From N074bin45 sp039587475 (GTDB lineage Bacteria; Gemmatimonadota; Gemmatimonadetes; Gemmatimonadales; GWC2-71-9), in assembly GCA_039587475.1 (NCBI GenBank), contig JBDHIK010000003.1, forward strand, positions 19,426 through 83,425: a DNA stretch of 64,000 nucleotides, read 5' to 3'. A model generated the notes under the pieces. That model was not told the DNA's origin, ran no database searches, and was given only the letters and a program-made list of their open reading frames with translations. A program made the translations under genes and the position numbers. Below are positions 25,902 through 34,555 of this stretch, piece by piece (the stretch's first letter is position 1; the number at the start of each line of letters is the position of its first letter).

Positions 25902-26812
25902 TCCTCCAGCGGGCGCCCCGTGAGTCGTTGGTAGATGTTCACGTAGCGACTCGCCGTCGACTCGACCACCTCACTGGGAAGCGCTGGTGGGGGCGCGTGG
26001 CCATCCCACATCCCGCCGGCGCGGAGTCCGGCCAGGTAATCCCGGACTGGCTGCTTGTCGAAGGATGGCTGGGGGCCCCCAGGCTGATAGGCGTCGGTCG
26101 GCCAGAACCTGGACGAATCCGGAGTCAGGATCTCGTCGATCAGCGTTGGCTGTCCCGCACCGTCGATCCCGAATTCGAACTTGGTGTCCGCGATGATGAT
26201 ACCTTGCTCGGCCGCGAGATCCCGCGCCGAGTGATACAGCTCCATGCTGGCATGGCGCAGCGTGCTCGCCAGGTCCTCCCCGAGGGCGGCTTGCATGGTG
26301 GCGAAGGGGATGTTCTCGTCATGCCCGGTCTCGGCCTTGGTGGCAGGGGAGAAGATCGCCGGGTCGAGCCGGGCGCTTTCGATCAGTCCAGCCGGCAGCC
26401 GTTCGCCGGCAAGCGTCCCCTGATGTTGGTACTCGGCCCACGCCGATCCCGACAGGTAGCCCCGGACCACACACTCGAACGGTACCGGTGAGGTGCGGCG
26501 CACCAGGGTGGTTCGGCCAGTCAGGGCAGCGCGGTGGGGCTCGAGACCACGGTGCCGCCCAATGATGTCGTCCGTATCCGCTGTCACGAAGTGGTTGGGC
26601 ACCACGCCGGCCAAGCGCTCGAACCACCAGGCGCTCAGTTGTGTGAGAACGATGCCCTTCCGAGGGACCGGCTCGCGCATGATGACGTCGAAGGCGCTGA
26701 TGCGGTCGCTGGCCACGAGGAGCAGATGCTCGGCATCGAGCTGATAGACCTCGCGGACCTTGCCGCGGCGAACCAGTGGAAGCGGAAGCCCTGGGCTCAT
26801 GGTTCGTGTCAT
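25892..26812 (-). CDS. purC: Phosphoribosylaminoimidazole-succinocarboxamide synthase
   Basis: SAICAR synthase: CAIR + Asp + ATP. Visible signature regions are GKVREVYQL near the N-terminus, VASDRISAFDVIM, PVPFECVVRGYLSGSAW, HDENIPF, IADTKFEFG and LIDEILTPDSSRFW. About 306 residues, the longer SAICAR synthase form that resembles the yeast ADE1 type. Start overlaps the purB stop by 4 bp. Confidence 0.97.
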   Translation of the reverse strand: MTRTMSPGLPLPLVRRGKVREVYQLDAEHLLLVASDRISAFDVIMREPVPRKGIVLTQLSAWWFERLAGVVPNHFVTADTDDIIGRHRGLEPHRAALTGRTTLVRRTSPVPFECVVRGYLSGSAWAEYQHQGTLAGERLPAGLIESARLDPAIFSPATKAETGHDENIPFATMQAALGEDLASTLRHASMELYHSARDLAAEQGIIIADTKFEFGIDGAGQPTLIDEILTPDSSRFWPTDAYQPGGPQPSFDKQPVRDYLAGLRAGGMWDGHAPPPALPSEVVESTASRYVNIYQRLTGRPLEECV

Positions 26813-28248
26813 ACCCTGATCTCAGCCTCGGCGCGTTCCGAGGCCAGGGAATCCACGCGCGTCAGGTGCGGGTGAAGATACTCGACCATGAAACCGGACG
26901 TCTGCTCGGCGGAGCGGCCGACGTAGCGAAGCGGATCGAGCTCGGCTCGCAGGGTGGCCTCTCCAACGGCGGCGAAGGCGGGGTCGGCGGCCACCCGATC
27001 GACCAGGTCGTTCCGCGCACCGCGACTCGTGGCTTCGGCAACGGCGAGGGCGTGGCCTCGGATCACTTCGTGAAGGGCCTGACGGTCCCCTCCGGCGGCC
27101 ACCCCCGCCATGAGCCAGCGCTCGGTGGCCATGAAGGGCATCTGCTCCGCGACGTGACCGGCGATGACCTCCTCGCGGACCTCCAGTCCGCGGACGACAT
27201 TGTCGGCCAGTACCAGAATGGCGTCGGTGGCGAGAAACGCCTCGGGCAGCGCCAGCCGTCGGTTGGCGCTGTCGTCCAGCGTGCGCTCGAGCCACTGCGT
27301 GGCCGCGGTGTGGGCCGGGTCCGCCTGCAGCGCCAGGACGTGGCGTGCCAGGGCGTTGATGCGTTCCGCACGCATCGGGTTGCGCTTGTAGGCCATGGCG
27401 CTCGAACCGATCTGCTCGCGCTCGAACGGCTCGAGGAGCTCGCCCTCGTGTTGGAGGAGTCGCAGGTCGTTGGCCATTTTCGACGCCGAGATGGCGATCC
27501 CCGCGAGGGCGTTGACGAGGGTCGCGTCGAGCTTGCGAGGGTAGGTCTGTCCGGTGACGGCATAGGTGGACGGACATCCCATCTTGACGGCGACCCTGGT
27601 GTCCAACTCCCGCACCCGTTGATGATCGCCGTCGAACAGGTCCAGGTACGAGGCCTGGGTCCCCGTGGTCCCCTTGCAGCCTCGCAGGCGAAGCGTCTCG
27701 AGCCGGTGGCACAGCTCTTCCGCATCGAGCATGAAGTCCTGGAGCCAGAGCGTTGCCCGCTTGCCGACCGTGGTGAGTTGCGCCGGTTGAAAGTGGGTAT
27801 ACCCGAGGCAGGGGACGTGCTGGTACTGGACGGCGAAGGCCTCGAGCGCCCGCATGACCGAGAGCAGGCGGCTCAGAAGAAGCCGCAGGCCGTCCCGCAT
27901 GACGAGGATGTCCGCGTTGTCGGTGACGAAGGCGCTGGTGGCGCCGAGATGGAGGTAGGCCCTCGCCTTGGGCGCCTGGTCCCCAAAGGCGTGTACGTGG
28001 GCCATGACGTCATGGCGGAACCGGGCCTCGTACTCCGCCGCGACCTCGAGATCGACGTCGTCGAGGTGGCCCCGCATGTCTTCCAGCGCCTCCTCGGGGA
28101 TGTCGAGCCCCAATTCACGCTGGGCTTCGGCCAAGGCCAGCCAGAGCCGGCGCCACACGCCGATACGGTGCCTGGGTCCCCAGAGGCGCTGCATGTCCCG
28201 GGAGGCATACCGCGTCCCCAGGGGCGACTGGTATCGATCGTCGATCAT
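26809..28248 (-). CDS. purB: Adenylosuccinate lyase
   Basis: Cleaves SAICAR and adenylosuccinate. Fumarase/aspartase superfamily helical fold; GATSAFVTDNAD and TRVAVKMGC are recognisable, and the mobile signature loop SSAMAYKRNPMRAERI holds the catalytic Ser. About 479 residues, a length nearer to the eukaryote-like PurB branch than to the shorter Bacillus form. Start overlaps the protease stop... the gene begins in the 4-bp overlap 28245-28248, where the upstream protease gene ends. Confidence 0.96.
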   Translation of the reverse strand: MIDDRYQSPLGTRYASRDMQRLWGPRHRIGVWRRLWLALAEAQRELGLDIPEEALEDMRGHLDDVDLEVAAEYEARFRHDVMAHVHAFGDQAPKARAYLHLGATSAFVTDNADILVMRDGLRLLLSRLLSVMRALEAFAVQYQHVPCLGYTHFQPAQLTTVGKRATLWLQDFMLDAEELCHRLETLRLRGCKGTTGTQASYLDLFDGDHQRVRELDTRVAVKMGCPSTYAVTGQTYPRKLDATLVNALAGIAISASKMANDLRLLQHEGELLEPFEREQIGSSAMAYKRNPMRAERINALARHVLALQADPAHTAATQWLERTLDDSANRRLALPEAFLATDAILVLADNVVRGLEVREEVIAGHVAEQMPFMATERWLMAGVAAGGDRQALHEVIRGHALAVAEATSRGARNDLVDRVAADPAFAAVGEATLRAELDPLRYVGRSAEQTSGFMVEYLHPHLTRVDSLASERAEAEIRV

Positions 28249-29660
28249 TGGAACACCAGGTCGGTATAAAGGAAACCGCCGCCGCGTTCCAGGACCATCC
28301 GGAAACGCTGGCCCTGTCGGAGCGACCCCAGGATACGCGAGGCGTCCTGGGCCGTCCCGATGTCGACGCGGCCGATGCGAAGGATGACGTCCCCGGTTTG
28401 CAGCCCGGTGGAGGCGCTCACGTCGTCGCTCAGCGAGAGGATCAGCGCACCGGCCGTGGACTGGAGTCCCAGTTCCGACTGGATGCTCGGCGTGACGGTG
28501 GCGAGCTCCAACGCTTCCAGAACCTGGATGCGTTCCGCCGTGACGGTGGGAAGGTCCTCGGTCACGAGTCGGGCTGTGCGGGCGCGCCCGCCATCACGGA
28601 ATTCCAACCGCACCGTGTCACCAACCTGGAGACCCAGCTTGACCGCTTCCCAATCGAGGTAGGTCCTGAGGGTCCTCCCGTTGGCCCTCAGCAGGATGTT
28701 CTGGGCATCCACACCGGCCCGAGCCGCCGGGCTTCGGGGGGCTACCCTGATGACCAGCACGCCACCCTGGCTCTTCCAGTCACGCATGGCATCGGCGCCG
28801 GCCACCTCCAGCCCGGTCCAGACGCGCCGCACCTGTCCGTTGACGAGGAGTTCCTCGGCCACGGCCATGGCCCGCTCGATGGGGATGGCGAACCCCAGTC
28901 CGATCGAGCCGCCGGTGCTGGTGAAGATGGAGGAGTTGACGCCGACGACCTCGCCGAGCGCGTTGATCAACGGCCCGCCGGAGTTGCCGGGGTTGATGGC
29001 GGCGTCAGTCTGAATCATGTCGAGGTACAGACCGGGCCGGTCGCCGCTCGGAAGAATGTTCCGGCCGGTGGCGCTGACGACCCCGGCCGTCACGGTGGGC
29101 TCGGCGTCCCCCAGCAGGTAGCCGTACGGGTTGCCCAGGGCGACGACCCACTCGCCGATCATGAGGTCGGTGCTCCGGCCGACCGGCGCGGTCGGCAGCC
29201 CGTCCTGATCGATACGCAGGAGGGCGATGTCGCTCACCGCGTCCTCGCCCACCAACTCTGCCGGATACTCCTCTCCGCTCCGCAAGGTGACGACGATCCG
29301 GACGGCGTCCGAGACCACATGGTGGTTGGTGATGACGAGACCGTCGTCCCGGATGATGAATCCGGTTCCATATCCCTGGACCAGTCGTTCGGACCGTCGA
29401 GGCACGAACCAGTGGTCGAAGAGCGAGCGCGAGTGAGCCCGTTGCGGGGTTTCCACCGAGATGGAGACCACGGAGGGTCCCATCCGACGCACCGCCTCCA
29501 CGATCGAGGTCTGGCGCGAATCGTCCAGCGTGGCCTGGCGTTCCACGGCGGTCTGGGCCGCGATTGGCTCAGGCGAGGCCGCCGGCCCTTCGGCCGGGTC
29601 CCCGCAGGCGGCGCTGAAGAGCACCCCCAATGCCAGGATTCGTCGCACCGGGATGGTCAT
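28245..29660 (-). CDS. DegP/HtrA-type periplasmic serine protease
   Basis: About 471 residues. The N-terminus has a signal peptide ending in FSAAC; Cys19 could be lipidated, although Ser at -3 is not a canonical lipobox. The trypsin-like domain holds the triad His114 (TNHHVV), Asp144 (SDIALL) and Ser227 (GNSGGP). Two PDZ domains follow (about 275-365 and 375-470). Role: envelope protein quality control or signal-triggered cleavage. It lies between truA and purB with 4-bp overlaps at both ends, an unexpected place for an envelope protease. Confidence 0.93.
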   Translation of the reverse strand: MTIPVRRILALGVLFSAACGDPAEGPAASPEPIAAQTAVERQATLDDSRQTSIVEAVRRMGPSVVSISVETPQRAHSRSLFDHWFVPRRSERLVQGYGTGFIIRDDGLVITNHHVVSDAVRIVVTLRSGEEYPAELVGEDAVSDIALLRIDQDGLPTAPVGRSTDLMIGEWVVALGNPYGYLLGDAEPTVTAGVVSATGRNILPSGDRPGLYLDMIQTDAAINPGNSGGPLINALGEVVGVNSSIFTSTGGSIGLGFAIPIERAMAVAEELLVNGQVRRVWTGLEVAGADAMRDWKSQGGVLVIRVAPRSPAARAGVDAQNILLRANGRTLRTYLDWEAVKLGLQVGDTVRLEFRDGGRARTARLVTEDLPTVTAERIQVLEALELATVTPSIQSELGLQSTAGALILSLSDDVSASTGLQTGDVILRIGRVDIGTAQDASRILGSLRQGQRFRMVLERGGGFLYTDLVFQ

Positions 29661-30430
29661 GCCGGCCCCTCCAGGTACCAGTCGGCTGCGTACTCGGCGG
29701 CGACGAAATAGAGTCCCTGCGGCGGGGCCGGAGGGCTGGTTGCCTGGTTGTCGGGAGCCTGGAGCAGCGCGGTCATGTCATCCAGGGGTCTGCGGCCAAG
29801 CCCGATGTCGACCATGGTGCCCACCAGCATCCGGACCATATGGTGGAGGAAGCGATCGGCCGTGACGCGAAATCGTACGCCACGGCCGTCCCGAAGCTCC
29901 CAGATGGCTCGCCGAATGCGGCACCGGGCATGTGGTTTGGCGGTTCCGCGAACCGCGAAGGCGGTGAAGTCATGCTCTCCGGTTAGGTTGGCGGCGGCGG
30001 CCTCGAGCTGACCGAATGCCAGTGTCCTGTCCAGGGCCCATTCGAAGCGCCGGCGAAACGGGGAGTGCGAGGCCGCATCGCACCCGATGTCGTAGCGGTA
30101 GTCCCTGGCCTCCGCGCACTTGCGGGCGTGAAAGCCGTCCCGCATGCGTCGCACCGACTCGATCCAGCAATCGCCCGGGAGGAGCGCGTTGAGTGCGCGG
30201 TGCATCTCCGGCGCCGACCAGCGTTCGGGGGCCTCGAAGCTGACCCCCAGTCCCTCGGCGTGGACCCCGGCATCGGTGCGTCCCGCCCCATGGGCCGTTC
30301 GGTGGGCCCCGGTCAGCCGCTCCAGGGCCTGTTCCATGGCGCCCTGGACGGTACGGCCCGTCTTCTGGCGCTGCCAGCCGACGAACTCGCTTCCGTCGAA
30401 GTGTAGGATCGCGAGAAACGTTCGGCTCAT
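29657..30430 (-). CDS. truA: tRNA pseudouridine synthase A
   Basis: Modifies uridines 38-40 of tRNA anticodon arms. The catalytic Asp is in GRTDAGVHAEG; FDGSEFVGWQRQ opens the protein, and FLHHMVRMLVGTMVDIG is the conserved C-terminal motif. About 257 residues. It overlaps the protease gene by 4 bp, and lexA ends 93 bp upstream of its start. Confidence 0.96.
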   Translation of the reverse strand: MSRTFLAILHFDGSEFVGWQRQKTGRTVQGAMEQALERLTGAHRTAHGAGRTDAGVHAEGLGVSFEAPERWSAPEMHRALNALLPGDCWIESVRRMRDGFHARKCAEARDYRYDIGCDAASHSPFRRRFEWALDRTLAFGQLEAAAANLTGEHDFTAFAVRGTAKPHARCRIRRAIWELRDGRGVRFRVTADRFLHHMVRMLVGTMVDIGLGRRPLDDMTALLQAPDNQATSPPAPPQGLYFVAAEYAADWYLEGPA

Positions 30431-30523
30431 CGCGCCCGGAATCTACCCGGAATTCGGCCTTGCGGGCAAGTCGCGCAACTCGTTGTCAGGATTGGAATTG
30501 GGCCCGGGGTCGGGGCCCGGCGC

Positions 30524-31132
30524 TCAGTACTTCCTGATGACCCCGACGACGACGCCCTGGATCAGGACGTCACGCTCCTGATAGCGGAGGGGCTGCATGG
30601 TGGTGTTGGCGGGCTGCAGCCGAATCCAGCCGCCCGCCTCGCGGTAGAACTTCTTCACGGTGGCTTCGCTGCCGTCGACCAGGGCAATGACCATTTCTCC
30701 ATCATTGGCCGATTGGCGGCCATGGACGACGACGAAATCCCCGTCGAGGATGTGCTCGTCGACCATCGATTCGCCCTGGACCTGCAGCGCGTAGTTGGGC
30801 CCGCGGCGGGGCAGCATCTCTTCGGGGACCGCGATGCTGTCGTCGTGCATCAGCGACTCGATGGGCATTCCGGCCGCGACCTTGCCGAGGAGCGGGATTT
30901 CCGTGGCGGAAGCGGTGCCACGAGGGGGCAGGACCTGAATGGAGCGACTTTCATTGTACTGGCGGGTGATGTAGCCCTTGCGCTCCAGGTTGGTGAGATG
31001 CTCGTGGACGGTGGCCAGAGAGGCGAAGCCGAATTTCTCGGCGATCTCCTCGAAACTGGGCGCGTAGCCGTGATCGTCGATGTGTGTCTTGAGGTAAGCG
31101 AGAATCTCGCTCTGCCGCCTGGTCAAGGTCAT
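30524..31132 (-). CDS. lexA: LexA repressor
   Basis: SOS-response repressor of about 202 residues. The winged helix spans residues 1-65 (TRRQSEILAYLKTH; PSFEEIAEKFGF; TVHEHLTNLERKGYI), with a recognition helix closer to the Bacillus DinR type than to the alphaproteobacterial one. The self-cleavage site is Ala87-Gly88 (KVAAGMP), with the catalytic dyad Ser122 (QGESMV) and Lys160 (ATVKKF). ATG 31132 has a strong AGGAGGT (31138-31144 complement) five bases away, which decides this start over a longer frame. Repeats in its leader are listed separately. Confidence 0.97.
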   Translation of the reverse strand: MTLTRRQSEILAYLKTHIDDHGYAPSFEEIAEKFGFASLATVHEHLTNLERKGYITRQYNESRSIQVLPPRGTASATEIPLLGKVAAGMPIESLMHDDSIAVPEEMLPRRGPNYALQVQGESMVDEHILDGDFVVVHGRQSANDGEMVIALVDGSEATVKKFYREAGGWIRLQPANTTMQPLRYQERDVLIQGVVVGVIRKY

Positions 31133-31153
31133 GGCTGACCTCCTGTCGATGTC

Positions 31154-31196
31154 CCGAACAGACCCCGAAATCGAACTTACCCGAAAGTGTGCCGAA
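31154..31196 (-). promoter_or_regulatory. TTCGG direct repeats in lexA leader, candidate LexA operator
   Basis: On the coding strand of lexA, TTCGG occurs four times (complement of 31154-31158, 31165-31169, 31181-31185 and 31192-31196), as two pairs each spaced exactly 11 bp. An extra GTTCG lies between them (complement of 31172-31176). In (G/T)TTC-N7-(G/T)TTC terms this resembles the alphaproteobacterial direct-repeat SOS box. No Gram-positive GAAC-N4-GTTC palindrome is present. The upstream pair lies between weak -35 (TTGCGG) and -10 (TAAGTT) matches. Confidence 0.35.
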
Positions 31197-31293
31197 CCGC
31201 AAGACACCCCAGCCGAGTCACGCGAGGGGGGGCGGTTGGTACTGTCGTTCTCGCAATGGTATTAACTTCGGACGGACCTCCTCCTCATCGGGG

Positions 31294-31331
31294 CGCCTGA
31301 TGGCGGCCGTGGGGATCCCCTCAGGCGTTTT
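31294..31331 (+). terminator. Hairpin plus T4 in leader of the HEAT gene, possible attenuator
   Basis: CGCCTGA (31294-31300) pairs with TCAGGCG (31321-31327) followed by TTTT. The 20-base loop holds a GGGGATCCCC palindrome. No gene ends here on this strand, so if real it would act as a leader attenuator for the downstream unit. The long loop makes this a weak call. Confidence 0.3.
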
Positions 31332-31361
31332 CTCGTCGATCCGTCAGCTCGGAGAGATCAT

Positions 31362-33059
31362 TTGACGGCGGTGTCGGACAGCGAGATCATCCTGCCTCCT
31401 TCGCAGATCGAGGAGTTGTTACGTACGCTCGTGAAAGCGCAGCGGGCGTTTCAGATGTATCTCCCCAACAATCCGATCTACCATCGCGCCATGGGCAACG
31501 TCCGTGATGCGTTCAAGCCGGTGTGGGGCGCCACGGACGAGGTCATCCTCACGATCGAAGAGACGGAGTGCATCTGGGAAGAGACCGTCGTGTATCAGCA
31601 ATTGAACAAGACGGAGAGCTTCTCCTGGTCGCTGTACAAGGACGGGATGCGGATCCTGGTGCTCCAACGTGGGTGCGAGCAGGACGAGATCGTCCGGTTC
31701 CTGCAGACCGTGAATCAGGCCAAGCATTTGCCGACGGATGCCGGGGACGACCTCTCGACGCTGTTGTGGGAGCAGGACTTCGAACACATCCTGTACCGGT
31801 TCCCAGAGTTGTTGGGGGACGGCGCGCCACTGGAAGTGGCGGTGATGGGCCCGCCGTCCGCTCCGCCGGATGAGGTGCGGTCGGAGGTCAAGAAGGACGT
31901 CGAGGAGGGAACGCCGGCCGACGAGTCACGCCCCAAGGGTGTGGTCGACATCGACGACTTCGATTCGACCCTGTATTTTCTCGACGATTCCGAAGTCAAG
32001 TATCTGGCCGACGAGGTGGAGCGGGAGTACTCCCGGGACCTCAGGGCCAGCGCGTTGGCGGGCCTGTTCGACGTCTTCGAATTGAACCAGCGTCCCGACG
32101 TGCACCAGGAAGTCATCGACATCCTCGACGTCCTGTTCCCCAACCTCCTGAACGCCGGTGAATTCAGGGCGTGCGCCGCGGTCCTGCGAGAAACGCAGGC
32201 ATTGGCCAAGGTGACGGAGGACCTCACGCCGGAGCTGCGCGAACGGCTGCGCGGCTTTGACCGCCGGCTGAGCGAGCCCACGATCGTCGGCCAGATGATG
32301 CAGTCGCTCGACGAGGGCGGGATGCCCCCCAACGAGGACGACGTGGCGGTGCTCCTGCGCCAGTTGAGGCCCGAGGCCCTCGAGACCATCGTCATCTGGC
32401 TGCCGCGCCTGGCGTCCGGGCCGGTGCGAACGCTGCTCGAGTCCCTGGCGGATGAACTGGCGACGGCCAACCCGCAGGAAGTCCTGCGGCTCCTCCGGAC
32501 CCACGAGTCGGAAGCCCTGCCGGGGATCATCGCCCAGGTGGCCCGGCTGCAACTCAGCCCGGCGGTTGCCGGTTTGGGGAGCGTCCTGGAACACCCCGAC
32601 GAGGGATTGCGACTCTCAGCCGTGGGGGCGCTGGGCGGCATCGGGACACCCGGCGCGATGACCCAGGTGGAGCGGGCACTCGGGGACAGCGACCGAGCGG
32701 TCCGGTTGGCCGCGGTCAAACTGGTCGGGGAGCGTGGGTACAAGGGAGCGCAACGCCGCGTCGAGGAGGTGGTGCTGACGAAGCGCCGTCGCGACATCGA
32801 CTTCAGTGAACGGCGGGCCTTCTTCGAGGCCTACGCGCTCATCTTAGAAGAGGGGGCGGTGAAAGCGCTGGCCGAGATCCTCAGGCCGAGGGGTTTCCTG
32901 CAACGGAAGCGCAATCCCGAGCAGCGAATGTGTGCGGCCCTGGCGTTGGGCCGAATCACGTCGCCGGACGCTCAGGCCGTGCTCGAGTCCGTGGCCACCG
33001 ACCGCGACCGGCAGGTACGCAATGCGGCCGCCGCGGCGCTCAAGGCGTTCAAGGAATGA
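31362..33059 (+). CDS. HEAT-repeat protein with novel N-terminal module
   Basis: About 565 residues, soluble. The TTG start is supported by GGAGAG at 31351-31356, five bases away. Residues about 15-130 form an alpha/beta module (EELLRTLVKAQRAFQMYLPNN, then strands) that resembles the N-terminus of the next protein. A Pro/Glu/Asp-rich linker (about 175-205) follows, then a helical region and, from about 330 to the end, HEAT-like repeats such as LSAVGALGGIGTPGAMTQVERAL and VRLAAVKLVGERGYKGA, ending VRNAAAAALKAF. Likely a scaffold. It overlaps the HD-GYP gene by 4 bp. Confidence 0.8.
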   Translation: MTAVSDSEIILPPSQIEELLRTLVKAQRAFQMYLPNNPIYHRAMGNVRDAFKPVWGATDEVILTIEETECIWEETVVYQQLNKTESFSWSLYKDGMRILVLQRGCEQDEIVRFLQTVNQAKHLPTDAGDDLSTLLWEQDFEHILYRFPELLGDGAPLEVAVMGPPSAPPDEVRSEVKKDVEEGTPADESRPKGVVDIDDFDSTLYFLDDSEVKYLADEVEREYSRDLRASALAGLFDVFELNQRPDVHQEVIDILDVLFPNLLNAGEFRACAAVLRETQALAKVTEDLTPELRERLRGFDRRLSEPTIVGQMMQSLDEGGMPPNEDDVAVLLRQLRPEALETIVIWLPRLASGPVRTLLESLADELATANPQEVLRLLRTHESEALPGIIAQVARLQLSPAVAGLGSVLEHPDEGLRLSAVGALGGIGTPGAMTQVERALGDSDRAVRLAAVKLVGERGYKGAQRRVEEVVLTKRRRDIDFSERRAFFEAYALILEEGAVKALAEILRPRGFLQRKRNPEQRMCAALALGRITSPDAQAVLESVATDRDRQVRNAAAAALKAFKE

Positions 33060-34534
33060 CGGATCCATTGGGCGGCCGCCAGGACGCGGAGGATCAGCGG
33101 AGCGCCACCGACGAGGAGGGCTTCCTCCGCCACAGTGGCCGGGCGCTGTTGTTGTCCCTGTATGCGGCGCTGCGCAGCCTCAAGTTGTATCCGCTCGAGA
33201 ACGAGACGGTCCAGAAGGCCCTCGACGACCTCCAGGCCAGTGCCGGGGCCCTCATCGAGGCCGAGGACGAGATCGAGGTCCGCATGGCCGGGGACTTCAT
33301 CTTCGTCAATTCGACGCGCCTGCGCCTGGAGCTCGACAACTACGCCTCCTTCAGTCAGATCCTCTCCATCTTCCGGACATTCGACATCGGGACGCTGCAC
33401 GTCGGCGCGAAGGTGGAACGACGCGAGTGGCAGGTCTTCCTCAGTCTGCTCCTCAGTCTGTCGACGCGGGAGGATCCTGAAGACCTGCTCGACGAGCTGC
33501 AATCCCGGTTGGCGCGCGCCGACGTCGCGGGCCTCTCGCTCGAACCACGGAGCGGGGCGCATGACATGGATGAGCAGGAGATGGCTCGTGAGATGGCCAA
33601 GCGTACCTACTCGCAGGGCGTCGCGGTCACCAAGGATGTGGTGAACAGCGTGCGGATGGGGCGGGCCGCGAGCATCAAGCGTGTCAAGCGGGTGGTGCAG
33701 GGGATCGTGGACCAGGTCCTCAACAACGAGACGTCGTTGATAGGGCTGACGACGCTGCGGGACTACGATGAGTACACGTTCACCCACTCGGTCAACGTGT
33801 GCATCTTCTCGATTGCCCTGGGCAAGAAGATCGGGCTGACGAAGACCCAGTTGTACGATCTGGGCCTGGCGGCCCTGCTGCACGACGTCGGGAAGGCCCG
33901 GGTGCCACTCGACGTCCTCAACAAGACCACCAGTCTCGATGAGGACGAGTGGCGCATCATTCAGGAACACCCGTGGACCGGCGCGCTCACGCTCTTCACG
34001 ATGCGGGGCTACGACGAAACGCCGTACCGTTCCATCCTGGTCGCCTATGAGCACCATATGAAAACGGATTTGACCGGGTACCCACGCTCTCGGCGCTCGC
34101 GGGAGCTCGGCATCTATTCCAAACTCGTCGCCGTGGCGGATGGGTTCGATGCCGCGACGACTCGGCGCAGCTACCAGACGATCCCCATTCAACCGGACGA
34201 AGTCCTCCGGGAGATGTGGGAAAACCCCAGGCGCGGCTACGACAAGGTCATGGTCAAGGCGCTCATCAACTTGATGGGGGTGTACCCGGTCGGGACCTGC
34301 GTGATCCTGGATACCTTCGAGGTTGCCGTCGTGGCCCAGGCCAATCCGGACCCGGCCTTCATCAACCGTCCGCTCCTCAAGGTCGTCATCAACGAGGACG
34401 GTGCCGTCGTGCCGCCGCCGGGGAAGACCGTCGATCTGGGCGGGCGCGATGCTGCGGGCAATTTCCTCCACTCGATCGTGAAGGTCACCAACCCTGAGCG
34501 ATACGGCATCACCGTCGGGGACTACTTTGTCTAG
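33056..34534 (+). CDS. HD-GYP domain phosphodiesterase with N-terminal sensor module
   Basis: About 492 residues. HD-GYP domains hydrolyse cyclic di-GMP and related dinucleotides. The metal-site residues are present: His244 (FTHSVNV), the HD pair 276-277 in LLHDVGKARVP, His305 (EHP), His333-334 (EHH), the GYP motif at 341-343 and Asp361 (VADGFDA). The N-terminal 28-135 region resembles that of the preceding HEAT protein. ATG 33056 overlaps the previous stop by 4 bp. With an intact active site and no cyclase alongside, it is expected to lower cyclic dinucleotide levels. Confidence 0.93.
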   Translation: MTDPLGGRQDAEDQRSATDEEGFLRHSGRALLLSLYAALRSLKLYPLENETVQKALDDLQASAGALIEAEDEIEVRMAGDFIFVNSTRLRLELDNYASFSQILSIFRTFDIGTLHVGAKVERREWQVFLSLLLSLSTREDPEDLLDELQSRLARADVAGLSLEPRSGAHDMDEQEMAREMAKRTYSQGVAVTKDVVNSVRMGRAASIKRVKRVVQGIVDQVLNNETSLIGLTTLRDYDEYTFTHSVNVCIFSIALGKKIGLTKTQLYDLGLAALLHDVGKARVPLDVLNKTTSLDEDEWRIIQEHPWTGALTLFTMRGYDETPYRSILVAYEHHMKTDLTGYPRSRRSRELGIYSKLVAVADGFDAATTRRSYQTIPIQPDEVLREMWENPRRGYDKVMVKALINLMGVYPVGTCVILDTFEVAVVAQANPDPAFINRPLLKVVINEDGAVVPPPGKTVDLGGRDAAGNFLHSIVKVTNPERYGITVGDYFV

Positions 34535-34555
34535 GCTGCGCTACCGGGTGCTGCA

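Noticed and set aside
31133..31361. Gram-positive SOS palindrome (GAAC-N4-GTTC) near lexA
   Set aside because: No such palindrome is present in the divergent region; only TTCGG/CCGAA direct repeats are seen.
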